Assembly: GCA_937870805.1 (NCBI GenBank)
Contig: CALMZT010000760.1
Location: 1 to 10,352, forward strand
Length of the DNA: 10,352 nt
Direction of reading: 5' to 3'
From: an uncultured Chloroflexota bacterium
Lineage (GTDB): Bacteria; Chloroflexota; Anaerolineae; Aggregatilineales; Phototrophicaceae
Below, piece by piece: positions 5,501 to 10,352 of this stretch. Both the position numbers and the translations under genes were made by a program. The stretch's first letter is position 1, and every line of letters starts with the position of its first letter. The notes under the pieces were generated by a model that was not told the DNA's origin, searched no databases, and saw nothing but the letters and a program-made list of their open reading frames with translations.

Positions 5501-7294
5501 CAAGCCGAGAAAGTCGATCTTCAGCAAGCCCAGTGCTTCACACGTTTCCATCGGGAACTGTGTCGCAGCTTTTAGCGCAAACTCTAAATCCGCAGCCATC
5601 TGGCTGGCATCACCGCCTTCATCCTGCTGCTTCGCTTTTTTACTGGGGTTCGTACCTGTCAGGCGATGCAGCGGCACGTATTCCACCAGCGGCTTATCGG
5701 CAACGATGATACCTGCGGCGTGAATCGAGGCGTGACGGCTGACACCCTGTAAGTGAACTGAGGTATCAATCACGCTCTTAATTTCCGCGTCGCTCACATA
5801 CAGATCTTTCAGTTCAGGATTAGCTTCAACATATTCCATCAGCGGCTTGGGCTTTGGTTCTTGCGGGATCAACCGTGCCGCACGATCTACCAGACCCTTC
5901 TCGACGTTCAGCGCACGCCCCACGTCACGCACCGCCGCTTTCGGTCCCAGCGTTCCAAAGGTGATAATGGCAGCGACTTTATCTTCGCCGTACTTGCGCG
6001 CCGTGTACGAAATCATCTCGCCGCGCCGATCATCAGGGAAATCCATGTCGATGTCGGGCATACTCACGCGCCCTGGATTGAGGAAGCGCTCGAACAGCAG
6101 ATTGTTCTCGATGGGGTCAATCTTGGTGATACCTAAACAGTATGCCGCAAGGCTGCCCGCACCCGAACCACGCACGTTCCACCAGATGTCCGCCGACACC
6201 GCGTACTGGCACAAGTCCCACACGATCAAAAAGTACGTCTCGAAGCCCATATCACGGATAATGTTCAATTCGTGATTGAGTCGATCTACGAGCACAGGCT
6301 CATCGGCGCGGCTGTCAAAGCGCCATTGCAAGCCCTTCTCGCACAAATAACGCAGATACGACGTGCTGGTGTACCCTTGCGGTACAGGGAACACAGGCAG
6401 ATGATAACCCTTCGTGCTCAGATCGACGTTGCACATCTCGGCAACTTTGAGCGTATTGAACATGGCTTCCTTGCGCATCTCTTCTGGCAGCCACGTAAAG
6501 TTGTGCCACGTCTCCTCCGACGAGGTAAGGTGATAGCTGGGGTCGGTCATGCGCAGCCGATCAGTTTCACTTTTCAGCGCGCTCGTCTGGATACATAACA
6601 GCGTGTCGTGCGGGTCATAATCCTGTTCCATCACGTAATGCACATCATTCGTAGCAATCAACTGAATGTTCGTGTGGCGCGCCTGCCGATAATCCACCAG
6701 CCACTTGTTCAGCACATCGAGTTCTTCAATACGATGCTGCTGTAACTCCAAATAGAAGTTATCGACACCGAAAATGTCCTGATACTCCCCCACCATCTGC
6801 ATCGCTTCTTCGCCGCGTCCCGCCATCACCATTGATGGAATTTCCGCCGCGAGGCAGCCGCTGGTGGCGATGAGTCCTTTGGCGTGTTCGCGCAAATAGG
6901 CTTTGTCGATACGTGGTCGATAATAATAGCCCTCAAGCTGCGAATCGCTGGCGATCCTCAGCAGGTTGTGGTAGCCATCCATATCCTGTGCCAGCAGCAG
7001 CATATGATAGGGTTTCTTGTCGAGCTTCGGGTCTTTATCGCGCATCGAACGGCGCGACAGATACGCTTCGACGCCGATCACAGGCTTCACACCTGCGTCC
7101 TTACAAGCATCAAAAAATTCGATCACACCGAACATCGTACCGTGATCGGTAATCGCAACAGCGGACATATTCAGTTCTTTGGCGCGCGCGACAAGTTGGT
7201 CAATACGGCTTAAGCCGTCCAACAGCGAGTATTCAGTATGGACGTGCAGATGTACAAAATCAGACATATTCACAATCTCAATGGGGTCTATCAT
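2552..7294 (-). CDS. dnaE: DNA polymerase III alpha subunit interrupted by an in-frame intein
   Basis: Catalytic subunit of the replicative polymerase; 1580 codons, of which 253 are intein, leaving an extein of about 1320 residues (E. coli 1160). Order: PHP domain (residues 11-290) with all metal-site residues present (H15, H17, H51, E76, H97, C147, D217, H219), so self-proofreading is possible; polymerase palm with PDIDMDF (413-419) and D594 in LKIDFLGL as the catalytic aspartates; fingers with EGAGMRQMLRDMRP and ITYQEQLMQIA; the GFNK/SHAADY motif split by the intein (798/1052); HhH region; a clamp-binding pentapeptide QMSIF (1224-1228); OB fold (about 1298-1375); an acidic, Pro-rich linker (about 1400-1475); and a C-terminal domain (about 1493-1577). 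Homologues start at MSDFVHLHVHTEYSLLDG, so ATG 7267 (residue 10) is probably the true start; neither start has a good Shine-Dalgarno sequence. Stop TAG at 2552-2554. Confidence 0.97.
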   Translation of the reverse strand: MIDPIEIVNMSDFVHLHVHTEYSLLDGLSRIDQLVARAKELNMSAVAITDHGTMFGVIEFFDACKDAGVKPVIGVEAYLSRRSMRDKDPKLDKKPYHMLLLAQDMDGYHNLLRIASDSQLEGYYYRPRIDKAYLREHAKGLIATSGCLAAEIPSMVMAGRGEEAMQMVGEYQDIFGVDNFYLELQQHRIEELDVLNKWLVDYRQARHTNIQLIATNDVHYVMEQDYDPHDTLLCIQTSALKSETDRLRMTDPSYHLTSSEETWHNFTWLPEEMRKEAMFNTLKVAEMCNVDLSTKGYHLPVFPVPQGYTSTSYLRYLCEKGLQWRFDSRADEPVLVDRLNHELNIIRDMGFETYFLIVWDLCQYAVSADIWWNVRGSGAGSLAAYCLGITKIDPIENNLLFERFLNPGRVSMPDIDMDFPDDRRGEMISYTARKYGEDKVAAIITFGTLGPKAAVRDVGRALNVEKGLVDRAARLIPQEPKPKPLMEYVEANPELKDLYVSDAEIKSVIDTSVHLQGVSRHASIHAAGIIVADKPLVEYVPLHRLTGTNPSKKAKQQDEGGDASQMAADLEFALKAATQFPMETCEALGLLKIDFLGLSTLTSLRKACELIEHYHGVHYDMDNIPYRHDHIPDEETRKLLDEAYKLMGRGQTVGVFQFEGAGMRQMLRDMRPTRYEHIVAAVSLYRPGPMEFIPLYNRRMRGEEPVTYKHPKLEPILAETYAIITYQEQLMQIASDLFGYELFEADLMRRAVSKKKAKDLMEHKAIFMERGPKYGIDEQTAEAIFDEIEFFANYGFNKCVTYNTLIVDAATGRLVRVGDLAEGKVHVRQTLTCTLLDDEADEMVLLYGNVTAVLNNGIKPVYRLKTALGREIEATDNHPFWTLNGWRLLGELNLGDRVGVAGFIHSLGKKEGLTQDQVIALGRTLAAADSDAIIPNEVFELDQYQLGICLAELRDPERFANDEEVYITSSPDIARQLQHLLLRLETIACVEYNDTTRQYEVSLLDRWYDYSHNHIYYDAIVSIEYIGEQPTYDLTIEGTHNFIANDILVHNSHAADYAFVAMQSAFLKVHYPAEFMTALLIVHSDEAPKIANFLVECREMDIPILPPDVNYSNLNFDIQPLPDGKRGIRFGMIGIKGAGEAALKYIIDARVEGGAFRDLEDFCRRVDLRAVGKRTLESLAKVGALDSFGDVSLPEEDRRVQIVEAVERMVRFSHDEAAAQKVGQMSIFGEAVQMKSDFLQPIPKDKHITRREMLKWEKDLLGLYATGRPADKIAGELQNAGTVQISELKESPQMQDKAVRIAGEIVNIRKIVTKDGKMMAVAQVEDWHGTAGVIEAVFFPKMWDKFGVLIEPSNVRIFSGKFDMKRGDPQIIVEGVFTNATALTSSDAYSMNNQNVMPAWAEDVAHNNGTSFDEPPPRHYDDHDMPDYDDMGEVSVPAYVTPAPVQEVVIPATQGAAAMPALPAEPPLVTLTTPQVETMRHNGTTPWMKELDQQADWWLMVYLPRSDSDDKDRRVFRKVHWTLSSYPGKDRFTIVLEQQNPKKPLEMHFPHHRTHYCEALVKELIALVGEQNVEIFERPH
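4142..4900 (-). other. DnaE intein (253 aa) with degenerate LAGLIDADG remnant
   Basis: Protein-splicing element Cys799 to Asn1051, with Ser1052 as the first C-extein residue. Block A is CVTYNTLIVDAATGRLV (799-815). Block B is GREIEATDNHPFW (869-881) with the T875..H878 pair. Blocks F and G are YDLTIEGTHNFIANDILVHN (1032-1051), with F-block Asp1033 and His1040 and the terminal HN. All splicing residues are present, so self-excision is expected and needed for a working polymerase. The centre (about 903-1002) resembles the end of a LAGLIDADG homing endonuclease (IIPNEVFELDQYQLGICL, then ITSSPDIARQLQHLLLRL). Motif 1, usually ending GDG, reads LGRTLAAAD (921-929), and motif 2, usually DxDG, reads RDPER (954-958). 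Only a few residues separate them, against several tens in intact enzymes. Sampled GC is about 40%, against 52-67% in most flanking lines. Cutting activity is inferred lost. Confidence 0.93.
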
Positions 7295-7313
7295 GCAAAA
7301 TTAGAACATCTGG

Positions 7314-7319
7314 ATTATA
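7314..7319 (-). promoter_or_regulatory. Candidate -10 box upstream of dnaE
   Basis: A perfect TATAAT on the minus strand (7319-7314) lies 19 bases before ATG 7294 and 46 bases before ATG 7267. No good -35 is seen at 16-18 bases; TTGTCG occurs only 12 bases upstream. If used, the transcript would start about 12 bases before ATG 7294, leaving a near-leaderless message for the long start and about 40 bases of leader for the short one. Confidence 0.4.
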
Positions 7320-7330
7320 GCCTATTCCTT

Positions 7331-7360
7331 TCGACAACATGGGCGGTTTAATGTTAAGAT
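7331..7360 (+). promoter_or_regulatory. Candidate promoter for the 147-codon gene
   Basis: TCGACA (7331-7336), an 18-base spacer, then TAAGAT (7355-7360) preceded by TG at 7352-7353, an extended -10 arrangement. It faces the gene at 7425 with a leader of about 57 bases. It overlaps the divergent dnaE control region, so the two genes may compete for polymerase. Confidence 0.45.
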
Positions 7361-7412
7361 TGCCATGATGTTCGCGTGAGACGACTCCGCATTTTACTGT
7401 AGGGGCTGTTTT

Positions 7413-7418
7413 AAGGAG
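7413..7418 (+). promoter_or_regulatory. Ribosome binding site AAGGAG
   Basis: AAGGAG ends six bases before GTG 7425 and nine before GTG 7428. It fixes the start of the 147-codon gene to one of these two adjacent GTG codons although neither is ATG. Confidence 0.75.
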
Positions 7419-7424
7419 TTTGTT

Positions 7425-7868
7425 GTGGTGTACGAGCGTTTGGAAACTGAGGAAGTCACTGCTTACTATGACGAAGAACAGCGCCTCGTCTTTATCAAAT
7501 ATACCGAAACGCTCACTCCCGAAAGCACCAGAGCCGTCTACGAATGGGCGAACCGCATCATGACCCCCGAAGAGGTCGGGCGTTCACGCGGCTCGATCTA
7601 CGATTTCCGCCCCGTCAAAAAGTTTAATTTGGGCAATCTGGCAATTGTCCAGCAAAAAAGCACGCAGCTCAATCGCAAAGATGACTTCAGCAACCACGCC
7701 GTCGCATTGATTGTCGAAACGTTTTATCAGGAGAGTATGGTACGCACGGCGATGCAAATCACGCCGGGACAAGACCGCAAGCGCATCGTGCGTTCGATGG
7801 AAGAAGCGCTGGCTTTCATCGACAGCTTCCAAAACAAACGCCGCACCTCAGAGCATCCATCCTTATAA
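7425..7868 (+). CDS. Uncharacterised small cytosolic protein, possibly STAS/SpoIIAA-like
   Basis: A 147-residue protein with no signal peptide and no membrane segment. The predicted pattern is a beta strand pair (VTAYYDEEQRLVFIKYTETL, residues 11-30), a helix (TPESTRAVYEWANRIM), a strand with GSIYDFRPVKKF (56-67), a helix (LGNLAIVQQKSTQLN), a strand HAVALIVETF (91-100), a helix with QESMVRTAMQI (102-112) and a last helix RIVRSMEEALAFIDSF (120-135). This alternating beta/alpha order, and the 'strand, then YDFR, then helix' step, resembles the SpoIIAA-like STAS fold, which often serves in regulation; that is an inference from pattern only. There is no conserved phosphorylatable Ser in a clear DxSG motif. 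Start GTG 7425 is chosen from AAGGAG at 7413-7418; GTG 7428 is equally possible. It is transcribed away from dnaE and stands alone. The coding sequence looks native in composition. Confidence 0.8.
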   Translation: MVYERLETEEVTAYYDEEQRLVFIKYTETLTPESTRAVYEWANRIMTPEEVGRSRGSIYDFRPVKKFNLGNLAIVQQKSTQLNRKDDFSNHAVALIVETFYQESMVRTAMQITPGQDRKRIVRSMEEALAFIDSFQNKRRTSEHPSL

Positions 7869-7910
7869 GGTACGTCTTCCTCTAGCTCTGAACCCGTAGG
7901 ACAGCCGATT

Positions 7911-7929
7911 CATTTTTCATGCATTTTTC
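7911..7929 (+). repeat. Short direct repeat CATTTTTC x2
   Basis: CATTTTTC at 7911-7918 and again at 7922-7929, spaced by ATG. It lies about 40 bases after the stop of the 147-codon gene. With its T-runs it might help transcript ending, but there is no stem before it; CCTTATAAGG at 7861-7870 is only a short palindrome overlapping the stop codon. Confidence 0.3.
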
Positions 7930-7941
7930 CTAATTGAGCGC

Positions 7942-7970
7942 TTGATTCAATGGTAGGATGAGGGTATACA
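7942..7970 (+). promoter_or_regulatory. Candidate promoter of an intergenic RNA
   Basis: TTGATT (7942-7947), 17 bases, TATACA (7965-7970); TACAAT two bases further on is an alternative -10. It would start a transcript near 7977, directly ahead of the structured stretch at 7991-8080. Confidence 0.4.
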
Positions 7971-7977
7971 ATAACAA

Positions 7978-8086
7978 AAATCTAAATATATAGGCTTGAT
8001 GTGAAATTGCGGCGGCGGCGAAACAAGCGATTGCTGCAAATTGTGAGGCTGTTTTTGCGGCAACAGTTGCATAAAGCCTATTTTTT
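7978..8086 (+). ncRNA. Candidate structured small RNA of about 110 nt
   Basis: Between 7990 and 8081 the sequence folds back on itself. The outer stem is TAGGCTT (7991-7997) with AAGCCTA (8074-8080); it continues after one mismatch with ATGTGA (7999-8004) against TTGCAT (8067-8072), including two G-U pairs. Inside is a ten-pair hairpin, TTGCTGCAAA (8031-8040) with TTTGCGGCAA (8054-8063), one G-U and a 13-base loop. The outer stem is followed at once by TTTTTT (8081-8086), as in an intrinsic terminator. A promoter-like pair stands just upstream. No known RNA family (tRNA, SRP RNA, common riboswitches) is recognised and no ORF with a start and ribosome site follows. The folds are seen; transcription is inference. 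Confidence 0.35.
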
Positions 8087-8389
8087 GAGCATAAACATCC
8101 TTTTGGACATATGTTTAAGCAAGGATAGCACAAAAGACAATCTATTTGCGGTTCTTTTGAACCTTTAATGCACGCTGTAATGTAAGTGTTTTATTTGCCA
8201 TCAAACGTATATTTACAATCATATTCGCTTCAAGCTAAAGCACCCGGTTGATCGAAAAAATTGAAAGCGCACTAAAGGCATTGGATTGAGGACAACTCTA
8301 TACCAGAGCAATCCCCTTCAGCGGGCTTCAAGGCTATCTTAAACGTAGCCACACGGCTTTAGCCTGCGGCGGCACCAAGCACGCTACCA
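8087..8389. other. Non-coding AT-rich spacer without a recognisable gene
   Basis: About 300 bases between the candidate RNA and the ABC ATPase array. I see no ORF with a credible start and ribosome site. It contains a small perfect hairpin GGTTC-TTTT-GAACC (8150-8163), a CTTTTG/CAAAAG inverted pair (8100-8105 and 8131-8136), and towards the right the degenerate palindromic repeats described separately. No permease gene of the neighbouring transporter is found here. Confidence 0.6.
8227..8364. repeat. Degenerate palindromic (REP-like) repeat region
   Basis: GCTTCAAG occurs at 8227-8234 and 8325-8332, each time followed within a base by CTA. GCTAAAGC (8234-8241) is the exact inverse of GCTTTAGC (8356-8363). 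GGCTA (8332-8336) can pair with TAGCC at 8346-8350 or at 8360-8364, and GGCTTTAGCC is itself a small palindrome. These look like worn copies of a short mobile palindromic repeat. No full-length copy is present to define its ends. Confidence 0.35.
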
Positions 8390-8438
8390 TTCGTTATTTT
8401 CTACTTTTCACTTTCCACATTTAACTTTTCACTCACCG
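8390..8438 (-). repeat. Heptamer array overlapping the 3' end of the ABC ATPase gene
   Basis: On the minus strand seven 7-base units can be read: CGGTGAG, TGAAAAG, TTAAATG, TGGAAAG, TGAAAAG, TAGAAAA, TAACGAA. Five of them lie wholly or mostly inside the coding region and encode its last residues (VSEKLNVESEK), and the stop TAG starts the sixth. TGAAAAG is shared with the array at 2384-2432. Confidence 0.65.
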
Positions 8439-9936
8439 TCGCCCCTGTCATGAGCAAGCCAATCTGTTCAACATCTGCTTCTGCCGCCGCGAACTCACCG
8501 ACAATTTGACCGTTGTACATCACCAGAATACGATCACTCAGCAGCAGCGTTTCATCCAAATCTTCCGAGATCAATAACACACCTGCACCGCGCTGCTTCT
8601 GTTCCAGCAGCACTTGATGTACATATTCCGTCGCGCCCACATCCAAGCCGCGCGTGGGCTGTGCTGCGATGACCACCTCTGGTTCGCGTGACAGTGTGCG
8701 CGCGAGAATCACTTTCTGGATATTGCCGCCCGACAGCGTGCCGATACGATCTTCGGGGCGCGCCTTGATCTGAAAATCAGCGATCAGCTGGCGCGCAAGG
8801 TCCTGGATTTGGCGATGGTTAAGATGTCCGGCAGCGGTGAAGTCGTCAAGCTGTTCCAGCACCAGATTTTCAGCCACACTCAAATCACTGATGACGCCTT
8901 TGAGGCGATCTTCGGGGATGCGCGCGACTTTATGACGGTGGAAATCGTGGGGGCTTCCCAACTGCACAGGCTGCCCGTTCACGCGCATCTGTCCCTCAGT
9001 GGGCTTCAACGTCCCGCTGAGCACGGCGACAAGTTCACTTTGCCCGTTCCCTGCCACGCCCGCGATACCTACGACTTCACGCTCATGGATTTGAAAGGAC
9101 ACGCCGCGCAGCACTTCCACACGCCGCTTGTCGGTCACATGCAGATTGGCGACAGCGAGTTTCACCGTCGGCGTGGGTTGATGCTCCACGTTGCGCACGA
9201 CGGCAACCGTGTTTCGTCCCACCATTGCGCGCGCCAAGTCCTGTGGGGTCGTGGCTGCTGTAGATTCGCGTGCAACCACTTTGCCCATGCGCAAAACCGT
9301 CACGCGCTGGCTGATGTTCATGACTTCTTCCAGCTTGTGCGTGATGATAATGACGGAAAGGTCTTTCTGTTGCAGTTCACGCAGAATGGCAAACAGGCTT
9401 TCGACATCTTGTGGAGTCAAAACCGCCGTTGGTTCGTCGAGAATGAGCACGCGGCAGCTGCGATACAGCGCCTTGAGGATTTCGATGCGCTGCTGCTGCC
9501 CCACCGACAGATCGCGCACGACAGCAGCGGGATTGATGCCGAAGCCGTACTTTTTCGCCAGATCGGTAACGGCTTGATACATCTGCTGCTGATTGAGAAC
9601 TGCGCCGCCTTCATAACCCAGCACGACATTTTCTGCGACGGTGAACGTGGGTACAAGCGAAAAATGCTGCGAGACGAAGCCGATACCTTTGGCAATCGCA
9701 TCAGCCGGCGCTTCAAAGCGCACAGGCTGTCCTTCGACACGGATTTCGCCTTCATCGGGTTGATACAGCCCGTAGAGAATTTTCATCAGCGTGGATTTGC
9801 CCGCGCCATTTTCACCCAGAAGCGCGTGTATTTCGTTCGGCGCGACTTCAAAATCAACATGATCGTTCGCCAGCAGCGTGCCGAAACGTTTGCTGATGTT
9901 CGCCATTGCAACGATGGGGGTGGTGTTTTGGTTCAT
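8401..9936 (-). CDS. ABC transporter ATP-binding protein, double NBD, BMP/nucleoside-type importer
   Basis: ATPase subunit of an importer for nucleosides or simple sugars (COG3845, YufO/NupO type), acting at the inner face of the membrane. The 511 residues hold two nucleotide-binding domains. NBD1 is complete: Walker A GENGAGKST (41-49), Q-loop Gln90, signature LSVGQ (143-147), Walker B VLILDEP (163-169), switch His200. NBD2 (about 258-500) is degenerate: the Walker A lysine is Gln299 in GVAGNGQSE, Walker B DE is AQ (VVIAAQP, 421-427), and the switch His is replaced in LLISEDLDE, while signature LSGGN (401-405) is kept. This asymmetry is normal in the family, giving one hydrolytic site. The gene follows the substrate-binding protein gene after 62 bases; no strong ribosome site precedes ATG 9936. 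The C-terminal tail is encoded by a heptamer array. No permease gene follows. Confidence 0.93.
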   Translation of the reverse strand: MNQNTTPIVAMANISKRFGTLLANDHVDFEVAPNEIHALLGENGAGKSTLMKILYGLYQPDEGEIRVEGQPVRFEAPADAIAKGIGFVSQHFSLVPTFTVAENVVLGYEGGAVLNQQQMYQAVTDLAKKYGFGINPAAVVRDLSVGQQQRIEILKALYRSCRVLILDEPTAVLTPQDVESLFAILRELQQKDLSVIIITHKLEEVMNISQRVTVLRMGKVVARESTAATTPQDLARAMVGRNTVAVVRNVEHQPTPTVKLAVANLHVTDKRRVEVLRGVSFQIHEREVVGIAGVAGNGQSELVAVLSGTLKPTEGQMRVNGQPVQLGSPHDFHRHKVARIPEDRLKGVISDLSVAENLVLEQLDDFTAAGHLNHRQIQDLARQLIADFQIKARPEDRIGTLSGGNIQKVILARTLSREPEVVIAAQPTRGLDVGATEYVHQVLLEQKQRGAGVLLISEDLDETLLLSDRILVMYNGQIVGEFAAAEADVEQIGLLMTGATVSEKLNVESEK

Positions 9937-9951
9937 TTGTTATCAATATCA

Positions 9952-9984
9952 GGGCACACGCCGCTTCGCTTACAGCGTGCGCCC
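9952..9984 (-). other. Intercistronic hairpin between BMP protein and ATPase genes
   Basis: On the minus strand GGGCGCACGC (9984-9975), a 13-base loop, and GCGTGTGCCC (9961-9952) form a ten-pair stem with a single G-U. On the plus strand the same position is an A-C mismatch, so the structure is better as minus-strand RNA. No U-run follows, which argues against a plain terminator and for an RNA-stabilising or partial-attenuation role that would keep the upstream binding-protein message more abundant. Its GTAGGGGCGCACGC arm also looks like a half-site of a dispersed palindromic repeat. Confidence 0.6.
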
Positions 9985-9998
9985 CTACAATGTACTGC

Positions 9999-10352
9999 TT
10001 AAGCGCCGGATTCGGCTTCTTCGGGCACGACAGCGCCTTCAGGAGTGTTTTCGTCAATCGGCACGCGGAACAGCCCGTCGATGATTTCCTGCTGGCGCGT
10101 TTCGATCAATTCCAGCAGTTCAGGGTCGAGCGTATCCTCAAAATCATAGAATGGAGCGAGGCTTGCACCCCCTTGTCCCATCATGGAGAAGTCTTTCAGG
10201 TCTTGCCCGCGATACGTACCGCCCGCCACCTGTTCGATGACGTACTGCACTGTCGGCTCCATGTTCCACACGGGACCCGTGACGACATTATCCGGCGCGA
10301 GTTCGTTTTGGTCGCTCATATTGCCGAACGCCAGCAGATCGTTTTCGTCGGC
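9999..10352 (-). CDS. BMP-family ABC transporter substrate-binding protein (C-terminal part; start lies beyond the window)
   Basis: The frame is open to the right edge and ends with TAA at 10001-9999, giving 117 visible residues. The fragment matches the C-terminal lobe of BMP/PnrA-type lipoproteins, which bind nucleosides or related solutes outside the membrane: FGNMSDQNELAPDNVVTG (a strand after which the hinge crosses), then PTVQYVIEQVAGGTYRGQD, the GQGGASLAPFYDFEDTLDPEL segment, and the last helix ELIETRQQEIIDGLFRVPID typical of the family, ending in an acidic tail. ATG 10319 is internal, not the start, because conserved sequence precedes it. The lipoprotein signal should lie to the right, out of view. 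It is upstream of and probably co-transcribed with the ATPase gene; the hairpin between them suggests unequal expression. The adjacent COG3845-type ATPase strongly supports the call. Confidence 0.85.
   Translation of the reverse strand, partial: ADENDLLAFGNMSDQNELAPDNVVTGPVWNMEPTVQYVIEQVAGGTYRGQDLKDFSMMGQGGASLAPFYDFEDTLDPELLELIETRQQEIIDGLFRVPIDENTPEGAVVPEEAESGA

Noticed and set aside
7930..8133. A 67-codon cysteine-containing frame on the minus strand in the non-coding spacer
   Set aside because: It starts at TTG without a ribosome site, runs antisense through the candidate RNA hairpins and has no recognisable domain. Its hydrophobic stretch follows from GCC/AT-rich base content.
8809..10002. 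A 397-codon frame on the plus strand
   Set aside because: It lies antisense to the well-supported ABC ATPase gene and is rich in His, Arg and Gln, typical of a shadow of a GC-rich gene; no family motif.
1..10352. tRNA, rRNA or a classical mobile element
   Set aside because: No tRNA cloverleaf, rRNA core sequence, transposase, integrase or terminal repeats with target duplication were recognised on either strand.

Overview
The window looks like chromosomal DNA from a moderately GC-rich bacterium, with about 55-65% GC in the coding parts I hand-counted. A deep-branching, free-living lineage of the Chloroflexota type is my best guess. The basis is the form of the DnaE polymerase (intact PHP domain, OB fold, acidic linker and an extra C-terminal domain), the BMP-type transporter and the heptamer-rich spacers. 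This is inference; nothing here fixes the taxon.

Layout from left to right: (1) the 3' part of an aldose 1-epimerase gene (+), then after a spacer made only of 7-bp repeats, a YbaK/EbsC-type Cys-tRNA(Pro) deacylase gene (+). (2) Convergent to these, pfkA (-), an ATP-type 6-phosphofructokinase with a good ribosome binding site and a candidate promoter carrying a 13-bp palindrome in its spacer. (3) A very long dnaE (-), the replicative DNA polymerase III alpha subunit, interrupted in frame by a 253-residue intein with intact splicing motifs and an apparently ruined LAGLIDADG endonuclease. (4) A divergent promoter region and a small unrecognised cytosolic protein gene (+, 147 codons). (5) About 530 bases of AT-rich non-coding DNA holding a candidate small structured RNA with its own promoter and U-run, plus degenerate palindromic repeats. 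(6) A BMP-family ABC importer pair on the minus strand: the C-terminal end of the substrate-binding protein gene, a strong intercistronic hairpin, then the double-NBD ATPase. No permease gene follows downstream.

Two observations stand out. First, the DnaE intein sits in the conserved GFNK/SHAADY motif, four residues from where the cyanobacterial split DnaE inteins lie. It is much richer in AT than its host gene. The AT-rich composition appears to run on into the exon on one side only, as a co-conversion tract left by homing would. Second, four separate spacers carry tandem 7-bp repeats of one loose consensus (YRRNRAS on one strand). Three of them abut or overlap the stop codon of the gene they follow, and one supplies the whole ribosome-binding region of the next gene. 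They resemble in kind the heptameric STRR repeats of cyanobacteria.

The genes are otherwise housekeeping: sugar mutarotation and glycolysis, translational quality control, replication, and uptake of a nucleoside- or sugar-like solute. All residue numbers for DnaE count from the longer start (7294).
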